From Chloroflexota bacterium (lineage in GTDB: Bacteria; Chloroflexota; UBA6077), in NCBI GenBank assembly GCA_021845945.1, contig JAJZRD010000233.1, positions 1 through 5,973 on the forward strand: a DNA stretch of 5,973 bases. Reading direction: 5' to 3'. This document shows positions 1-4,715 of this stretch, in pieces. The notes under the pieces are model-generated. The model was not told where the DNA came from. It saw nothing but the letters and a program-made list of their open reading frames with translations, and searched no databases. The position numbers were made by a program, and so were the translations under genes. How positions within the stretch are numbered: position 1 is the stretch's first letter; every line of letters begins with the position of its first letter.

Positions 1-142
1 GGCGCTGGTGATCGGCGTCACTGAGTCGCTCACCGGCCAGTTCGTGGCCCTGGACCTCTCTATGTTCGGGGTGTTCGTTCTCTTCCTCCTGGTGCTGATC
101 TTTAAGCCGACGGGGATCATCGGCGGAGGTAGGCTCTACTGA
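1..142 (+). CDS. livH: LivH-type branched-chain amino-acid ABC transporter permease, C-terminal fragment
   Basis: The frame starting at base 2 is open from the left edge and ends in TGA at 140-142, giving the last 46 residues of a protein that starts outside the window. The visible end has the features of a LivH-type permease tail: a short stretch with GVTESL, a hydrophobic helix (FGVFVLFLLVLIF) and then the closing KPTGIIG motif. LivH and LivM form the membrane channel of the HAAT transporter that imports branched-chain or related amino acids. The stop overlaps the livM start by one base (TGATG), which points to translational coupling. Assignment rests on this short tail plus the livM-livG-livF genes that follow. 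Substrate cannot be told from the sequence, since it depends on a binding protein that is not present here. Confidence 0.85.
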   Translation, partial: ALVIGVTESLTGQFVALDLSMFGVFVLFLLVLIFKPTGIIGGGRLY

Positions 143-1161
143 TGGATGCCAAGAGCCTACCCGCTGCCGGGAGGAAAGCCGCGATCCGCGCCCCCGGCAA
201 CGTCCTCCCCCTGCTGCTGCTGGCGGTGCTCCTGGCCTTCCCGCTGGCCGATCCCGACGACTACCTGCTGCGGCTGGCCACCAACATCTTCTATTTCGGG
301 GCTCTGGGCTGCGCCTGGAACCTGATCGGCGGCTTCGGTGGCCAGCTGTCCCTGGCCCATGCCTCTCTCTTCGCCCTGGGGGCTTATCCCACGGGGCTGC
401 TGCTGATCAACCTGGGGGTGACCCCCCTTCTGGGCGGGCTGGTGGGCATAGGGGCCGCGGTGCTGGGGGCCCTGGCCATCGGGTATCCCACCTTCCGGCT
501 GAGAGGGCCCTACTTCGCGCTGGGCACCCTGGCCTTTAACGAGATCACCCGCATCCTTCTGCTCTACTTCCGGGATTACACCCGAGGGCCTCTCGGGCTG
601 ATCGTGCCCTTCAAGGGGAACAATCCCCTCAACCTGCAGTTCTCCACCGCTGAGCCCTACTACTACCTCGGCCTGGCGATCCTGCTGCTGGGGGTTTACG
701 CCGGCTATCGGGTCTCCAAGTCCAGGATGGGCTACTACCTGGCGGCCATCCGGGGGGATCAGGACGCCGCCGAATCCATCGGCATCGACCTCACCACCAC
801 CAAGCTGAAGGCGCTGGTGTTGAGCGCCGCCCTGACCGGCCTCGTGGGGGCGTTCTACACCGTCTACATCGCCTACATCGACCCGGAGAGCGTGGCCAGC
901 ATCGATCTGTCCATCAAGATCGTTCTGATCGCCATCATCGGCGGGACGGGGACCGTGTGGGGGCCCGTTCTGGGCGCCACCATCCTGATCCCCCTGACCG
1001 AGGTCAGCAACGCCATGTTCGGCAGCGGGAAGGCCGGCGCCTCCCTGATCCTCTACGCGGTGCTGTTGATCGTGATCGTGCTCTTCAGCCCTCGCGGCCT
1101 GATCCTCTGGCTGGAGCGACCCTACCGGGTGCTGCTCGCCCGGATCGCGGGGAAGGGGTGA
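142..1161 (+). CDS. livM: LivM-type branched-chain amino-acid ABC transporter permease
   Basis: A complete 339-residue inner-membrane permease, a normal length for LivM. Hydrophobic segments lie at about 20-36, 45-64, 72-92, 96-115, 120-143, 173-189, 222-246, 256-285 and 299-321. The family motif GGFGGQLSLAHA is at 63-74. The cytoplasmic loop IRGDQDAAESIGID (203-216) is the LivM version of the coupling loop that docks on the ATPases, and IIGGTGTVWGPVLGA (265-279) is another family hallmark. With LivH it should form the transmembrane pathway for amino-acid uptake driven by LivG and LivF. The ATG overlaps the livH stop, and GGAGG at 125-129 lies 12 nt upstream, slightly far but usable. Nothing looks broken. 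Substrate range (Leu/Ile/Val or other amino acids or amides) is not readable from the permease. Confidence 0.95.
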   Translation: MDAKSLPAAGRKAAIRAPGNVLPLLLLAVLLAFPLADPDDYLLRLATNIFYFGALGCAWNLIGGFGGQLSLAHASLFALGAYPTGLLLINLGVTPLLGGLVGIGAAVLGALAIGYPTFRLRGPYFALGTLAFNEITRILLLYFRDYTRGPLGLIVPFKGNNPLNLQFSTAEPYYYLGLAILLLGVYAGYRVSKSRMGYYLAAIRGDQDAAESIGIDLTTTKLKALVLSAALTGLVGAFYTVYIAYIDPESVASIDLSIKIVLIAIIGGTGTVWGPVLGATILIPLTEVSNAMFGSGKAGASLILYAVLLIVIVLFSPRGLILWLERPYRVLLARIAGKG

Positions 1162-1168
1162 GGGCGAG

Positions 1169-1883
1169 ATGTTGCTGAGCGTCGAGGGAGTGACCAAGCG
1201 GTTCGGCGGACTGACGGCCGTCAACAACGTCAGCTTTCAGATCCAGCCGGGGGAGATCCTGGGGTTGATAGGCCCCAACGGCGCCGGGAAGAGCACCCTG
1301 GTCAACCTGATCACCAACTACTATCGGGCCGACGGCGGACGGGTGTTGCTGGAGGATCACGATCTGGTGGGGCTGAAACCCAACCGGGTGGCGGCCCTGG
1401 GGGTGGTTCGCACCTTCCAATCCTCCAAGCCCTTCCTGGATATCCCCACCCTGGACAACGTGATGATCGGGGCCTTCCTCCGCACCGACAACCCGGCGAA
1501 GGCGAGGGCCATAGCTGAAGAGACCCTGGAGTTGGTACACCTCACCCCCTTCGCCCGTGTGCCGGCCAGGAGCCTGACGGTGCAGAACCGGAAGAGGCTG
1601 GAGATGGCCCGGGCTCTGGCTACCCGTCCGAAGCTGCTGATGCTGGATGAGGTGATGGCGGGGCTGAACCCGCGTGAGATCGACGATGCCCTGGATACCC
1701 TGCGGCAGCTGAGGGCGAAGGGGCTGACCATGCTGGTGATCGAGCACGTGATGCGGGCCACCATGAATATCTCCGATCGGATCGTGGTGCTGGATCACGG
1801 GGAGAAGATAGCGGAGGGGGCGCCCGCCGCGGTGTCCGCCGATCAGAAGGTGATCGAAGCCTATCTGGGGCGAGGGTACCGCC

Positions 1884-1891
<8 letters not shown>
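1169..1891 (+). CDS. livG: LivG-type ABC transporter ATPase with a non-canonical signature motif
   Basis: A 240-residue cytoplasmic ATPase, one of the two nucleotide-binding subunits of the amino-acid transporter. Visible motifs are Walker A GPNGAGKST (35-43), Q-loop glutamine Q84 in RTFQ, Walker B LLMLDE with catalytic E161, D-loop AGLNP (164-168) and H-loop H193 in VIEHVM. The C-terminal IEAYLG is typical of the LivG/LivF family. The odd point is the ABC signature: where most ATPases have LSGGQ and many LivG have a similar glycine-containing motif, this protein has LTVQN (136-140). Walker B is followed by VMAGL instead of the usual P-x-x-GL. The rest of the helix, RKRLEMARALA, is intact, so I read it as a functional variant and not a decayed gene. 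It starts 7 nt after the livM stop and overlaps livF by 8 nt. Confidence 0.93.
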
Positions 1892-2588
<697 letters not shown>

Positions 2589-2627
2589 TGGCCTCGAGGT
2601 GCGATGAGGCAGCCGGGCCGGGAAGCG

Positions 2628-2643
2628 GAGGAGACGGCTCCTC
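2628..2643. terminator. Weak hairpin between convergent genes
   Basis: GAGGAG (2628-2633), loop ACGG and CTCCTC (2638-2643) form a perfect 6-bp stem in the 97-nt gap between the livF stop and the stop of the convergent membrane protein gene. It could help end transcription from either side. No run of T follows on either strand, so a standard intrinsic terminator is doubtful. Confidence 0.25.
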
Positions 2644-2685
2644 GCCAACCCCATCGAGGACGGTGGTCCGGCAGTGCCCTGCGCC

Positions 2686-3987
2686 TCACACCATGACGGG
2701 CCGCGGAGGGCTTGCCTGCGGTACCGGCATCGGCTCCGCTGCCTGCTCCTCCTCCAACAGATCGAGGAAACGGGCCAGAAGCTGGGGGTCCAGCCGTTTG
2801 CTCCCCATGGTGCTCAGCTGCTCCACGGCCTTGGGATCGTAGGCCAGGGTTGCCTCCCCGTTGGCCATGCAGAGGCTGTCGTAGCTATCCGCCACCGCGA
2901 TGATCCTGGCCCCCAGGGGGATCTCCTCCCCGGCGTGGTCCTTGGACACGTGGCTGCCGTCGTACCAGTCGTGGTGGTACCGGATCGGCTCCTCGGCCTC
3001 CTCGAAGGCGGGGATCTCCCGGGCGATCATGGCTCCCAGCTGGGCGTGCTGCTTCAGGCTGTAGAACTGGTAGTCGGTGAGATCCTCTCTGTTGGCCGGC
3101 ATCTCCTCGGCCGGATCGTCCAGCCCCAGCTTGCCGATGTCGTGGATCAGCGCGGCCCGACGGAGCACCTCGGTGTCGGTTTGTGTCAGGCCGATGGACC
3201 TGGCGATCTTCGTGGCATGCTCGGCCACCCGCTGGGAGTGCTGGAAGGTGAAGGGGTTTCGGCGGTCCAGCACCTCGGCGATGATCTCGATGGCGTGGAT
3301 CACCTGCTCCTGCTTCAAGTGGGTGACAGAGAGCAGCTGGTAGACCGCCGCCGTCGGCACAATTAGCAGCAGGGCGTACAGGGCTCCCTGATGCCACGCC
3401 GCCGCACCCAGCACCGCCAGCAGCGTCATCAGGATCATCTGAACGTAGAAGTCCTTGTAGTTCTTGGCGAAATTGCGGAAGAATGGCTCACCGTTGTCGG
3501 CAGCCACCAGGACCATCACGAGGAAGCCGTTGGCGAGCCAGTAGCCGCAGGCGGAAAGGAGAAGCGCGGCCACGTTGACCCAACTATCGAGGGGCAGCAG
3601 GTCGGGATCGGCCATGCCGTGGTAGAGGGCGGCGGCGAAGCCGATGCCAAGGGTCTCCGCGGCGGCATTGAAGAGAATACTCCAGAGGCGGCGCCGCCTC
3701 AGCAGCCCGGAGGCGACGATGACGAAGGCTGCGAGCAAGCAGGCCACTGAGGGGCTTGCCAGGAAAGCAGCCATCAGCAGGATCGGACCGAGGAGATCGA
3801 TCCTGAGGTGGCTGTAGACCATGGGGAGGCGGTACATGGCAGCGAGAATGCCGGACACCGCCAGGGTGAAGAAGAGGATCAGCTCCGAGCTCTCGACCTG
3901 TCGCGGCAGGCTGAGGGACAAAGCGACGACCCCGGCCGCGATCACCAGCACTATGTAAGCCTGGATGGGGCGCGGGAAGCGTCTCAT
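2686..3987 (-). CDS. Multi-pass membrane protein with C-terminal HD-GYP-like (c-di-GMP phosphodiesterase-type) domain lacking the GYP signature
   Basis: A 433-residue protein. The first 215 residues are mostly hydrophobic, with six to seven likely membrane segments (about 9-27, 35-52, 64-95, 104-122, 136-163, 183-216), a possible membrane sensor that I do not recognise. A helical linker leads to an HD-domain hydrolase at about 225-412. Metal-binding residues of the HD-GYP family are present: H250, the HD pair H282-D283 within HDIGK, H314, the HH pair H338-H339, and D367 in RIIAVADSYD. HD-GYP enzymes cut c-di-GMP to pGpG or GMP, so this is the best guess for its activity. However, after the HH pair the sequence reads DWYDGSHVSKDHAGEEIPL, so the GYP triplet and the following GL are absent, while the flanking DG and GEEIPL remain. 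The tail after 412 is acidic then proline-rich. A weak GCAGG lies about 10 nt before the start. It sits downstream of a c-di-GMP riboswitch unit, which supports a role in c-di-GMP signalling. A different nucleotide substrate is possible. Confidence 0.88.
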   Translation of the reverse strand: MRRFPRPIQAYIVLVIAAGVVALSLSLPRQVESSELILFFTLAVSGILAAMYRLPMVYSHLRIDLLGPILLMAAFLASPSVACLLAAFVIVASGLLRRRRLWSILFNAAAETLGIGFAAALYHGMADPDLLPLDSWVNVAALLLSACGYWLANGFLVMVLVAADNGEPFFRNFAKNYKDFYVQMILMTLLAVLGAAAWHQGALYALLLIVPTAAVYQLLSVTHLKQEQVIHAIEIIAEVLDRRNPFTFQHSQRVAEHATKIARSIGLTQTDTEVLRRAALIHDIGKLGLDDPAEEMPANREDLTDYQFYSLKQHAQLGAMIAREIPAFEEAEEPIRYHHDWYDGSHVSKDHAGEEIPLGARIIAVADSYDSLCMANGEATLAYDPKAVEQLSTMGSKRLDPQLLARFLDLLEEEQAAEPMPVPQASPPRPVMV

Positions 3988-4023
3988 GGGGGCGAAACCT
4001 GCTTTAACCTGTCCTTAGATTAG

Positions 4024-4069
4024 CGCAAACAAGCAACCTCCAGCCGCGGTGATACCTGTTGGCTGGAGG
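4024..4069 (-). terminator. Intrinsic terminator after the small secreted peptide gene
   Basis: Read on the minus strand, CCTCCAGCC (4069-4061) and GGCTGGAGG (4045-4037) form a perfect 9-bp stem around a 15-nt loop, followed by the T-rich tract TTGCTTGTTTG. On the plus strand no T-rich tract follows the stem, so the polarity is minus. It should end the riboswitch-peptide transcript and lies only about 40 nt before the start of the HD-GYP-like gene. That gene therefore depends on read-through or on its own promoter, which I could not identify. Confidence 0.72.
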
Positions 4070-4175
4070 CTGCCAGTCGCGCTACTTCGCACGGAAACCC
4101 CACCCGGGATCCGACCTGCGCCGGCTCCTATTCCCGGGTCATCTCGAGCTCGAAACGGAAACCGATGCTCAAATG

Positions 4176-4388
4176 CTATTTGTTGCCCGGGTTGTAGATG
4201 GCATTCACGTTCGGGCTCGGGAACACGTGGGTTTCCCAGTTCTGAAGGGCTGCCGGCGCGGGGTGAGCCTTCAGGGAGGCCGGCGGGCAATCCTCCCACG
4301 ACACGCCTGCCATCGCCACCGCCGTCGACAGGGCGAACATGATCGCCAGCGCCAGAGTTGCCATCAGGGCAAGAGTAGACTTACGCAT
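4176..4388 (-). CDS. Small secreted peptide (70 residues), unrecognised family, under c-di-GMP riboswitch control
   Basis: The product has a textbook signal peptide: MRK, a hydrophobic core (about residues 5-22) and an AMA/G cleavage site near residue 27. Cleavage would release a mature peptide of about 43 residues starting GVSWEDCPP and ending NAIYNPGNK. The mature part has one cysteine (C34), two tryptophans, many prolines and asparagines, and no lipobox, so export to the periplasm or outside is more likely than lipoprotein anchoring. I recognise no family and assign no function. A longer reading of the same frame, starting at 4547, is rejected because it would translate through the riboswitch and ignore the strong ribosome binding site; the chosen ATG has GAGGAGGTG with GGAGG ending 7 nt upstream. 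The gene lies alone between the riboswitch leader and a terminator. Its position suggests that c-di-GMP controls its output, like other GEMM-I targets involved in surface or matrix functions. Confidence 0.85.
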   Translation of the reverse strand: MRKSTLALMATLALAIMFALSTAVAMAGVSWEDCPPASLKAHPAPAALQNWETHVFPSPNVNAIYNPGNK

Positions 4389-4393
4389 GGGTT

Positions 4394-4402
4394 CACCTCC
4401 TC
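4394..4402 (-). promoter_or_regulatory. Strong ribosome binding site that fixes the start of the small peptide gene
   Basis: On the minus strand the sequence GAGGAGGTG is an almost perfect match to the 16S anti-Shine-Dalgarno sequence, with GGAGG (4400-4396) separated from ATG by 7 nt. It is much stronger than the sites before the neighbouring genes. Its first bases can pair with CCTCG at 4416-4412 (see leader), so its access may be regulated. Confidence 0.88.
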
Positions 4403-4498
4403 GTGGCTTTCCGAGGGTTGGGGCGCTCACCGGGAAACCCGTACCTGTCGCCGTCAAGGATATGGACATCCCAGGAGCTGCTGAGAGCGGCTCTCCTG
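4403..4498 (-). promoter_or_regulatory. Candidate expression platform of the c-di-GMP riboswitch
   Basis: This leader links the aptamer to the ribosome binding site and holds several mutually exclusive pairings on the minus strand. GAGAG (4495-4491) can pair with CTCTC (4487-4483), and overlapping CAGGAG (4498-4493) can instead pair with CTCCTG (4477-4472). CGGG/CCCG (4441-4438 with 4434-4431) forms a small hairpin. CCTCG (4416-4412) can pair with CGAGG (4403-4399), covering the 5' part of the Shine-Dalgarno region, while the overlapping AACCC (4419-4415) can pair with GGGTT (4440-4436) and would free it. There is no hairpin followed by a T-run before the gene, so control of translation looks more likely than transcription termination. 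The pairings are seen in the sequence; the switching mechanism is inferred. Confidence 0.5.
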
Positions 4499-4590
4499 CG
4501 GCAACCTGGCAATCCTCCTGACGCCTTTGCGGCCGGTATGGACCCAAGGCTTTGCGTCCCCACCTCTCGGTGGGTTTGCCTTTGTCGATG
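4499..4590 (-). promoter_or_regulatory. c-di-GMP-I (GEMM-I) riboswitch aptamer
   Basis: The minus strand carries the conserved GEMM-I core. ACAAAGGCAAACC (4583-4571 region) opens the P2 arm, in which CCCACC (4574-4569) and GGTGGG (4564-4559) pair around the GNRA loop GAGA, followed by GACGCAAAGCC (4558-4548). A second arm pairs TTGGGTCC (4547-4540) with GGAT (4515-4512) and CCAG (4509-4506) across a 2-nt bulge, and contains a GCC-GCAAA-GGC hairpin. The 3' side ends in GGTTGCCG (4506-4499). P1 can form between CGAC (4587-4584) and GTTG (4505-4502). Both bases that could be the ligand-contacting G20 (4580 and 4579) are G, which favours c-di-GMP over the A20 variants known to sense cyclic AMP-GMP. 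GEMM-I RNAs bind c-di-GMP and control the gene downstream, here the small secreted peptide. Confidence 0.93.
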
Positions 4591-4601
4591 AGAGAACGCG
4601 A

Positions 4602-4630
4602 GTGATAGTTCTGCCGCGGCCCAGTGTAAA
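4602..4630 (-). promoter_or_regulatory. Candidate sigma70-type promoter for the riboswitch transcript
   Basis: On the minus strand, TTTACA (4630-4625, 5 of 6 matches to TTGACA) is followed after 17 bp by TATCAC (4607-4602, 4 of 6 matches to TATAAT). A start about 7 nt further on would fall near 4595, directly before the aptamer, which is where a riboswitch transcript should begin. An AT-rich stretch (about 4636-4681) lies upstream and could act as an UP element or regulator site. The placement supports the call more than the hexamers do. Confidence 0.5.
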
Positions 4631-4681
4631 CTCAGCCAGCTTCTAGTAAATAGCCCAATAGTACTAATTGATTCAACATAA

Positions 4682-4712
4682 CCCCGGAATCCGGTTGCAC
4701 CGGCCCTCGGGG
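4682..4712 (-). terminator. Hairpin terminator candidate after hutH
   Basis: Beginning 3 nt after the hutH stop on the minus strand, CCCCG (4712-4708) pairs with CGGGG (4686-4682), and inside it CCGGT (4703-4699) pairs with ACCGG (4695-4691) around a 3-nt loop. A symmetric 4x4 internal loop separates the two stems. The following sequence TTATGTTGAAT is only moderately T-rich. It probably ends the hutH transcript and isolates the riboswitch unit. Confidence 0.6.
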
Positions 4713-4715
4713 CGC

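Noticed and set aside
157..1227. Long open frame of 356 codons on the strand opposite livM
   Set aside because: Its product is low-complexity Gly/Gln/Pro/His-rich, as expected from the antisense of a GC-rich gene. LivM on the other strand has clear family motifs.
2674..3366. Plus-strand open frame opposite the HD-GYP-like gene
   Set aside because: It is the antisense of conserved HD-domain coding sequence and has no recognisable motif.
3685..3700. Perfect 16-bp palindrome GAGGCGGCGCCGCCTC
   Set aside because: It lies inside the HD-GYP-like coding region, where it encodes the run of arginines at residues 97-100 in a loop between membrane segments. GC-rich Arg codons explain it without a regulatory role.
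4091..4163. Two copies of ACGGAAACC (4091-4099 and 4155-4163)
   Set aside because: Only 9 bp, two copies and no regular pattern, so it is not evidence of a repeat array or binding-site pair.
4389..4547. N-terminal extension of the small secreted peptide up to a start at 4547
   Set aside because: It would translate through the riboswitch aptamer and the leader, bury the signal peptide inside the protein, and ignore the strong ribosome binding site at 4394-4402.
4653..4676. Alternative promoter with TTGAAT at 4676-4671
   Set aside because: The -10 region at 17-18 bp spacing (CTATTT or TATTTA) is a poor match, and the TTTACA/TATCAC pair nearer the aptamer places the transcript start better.
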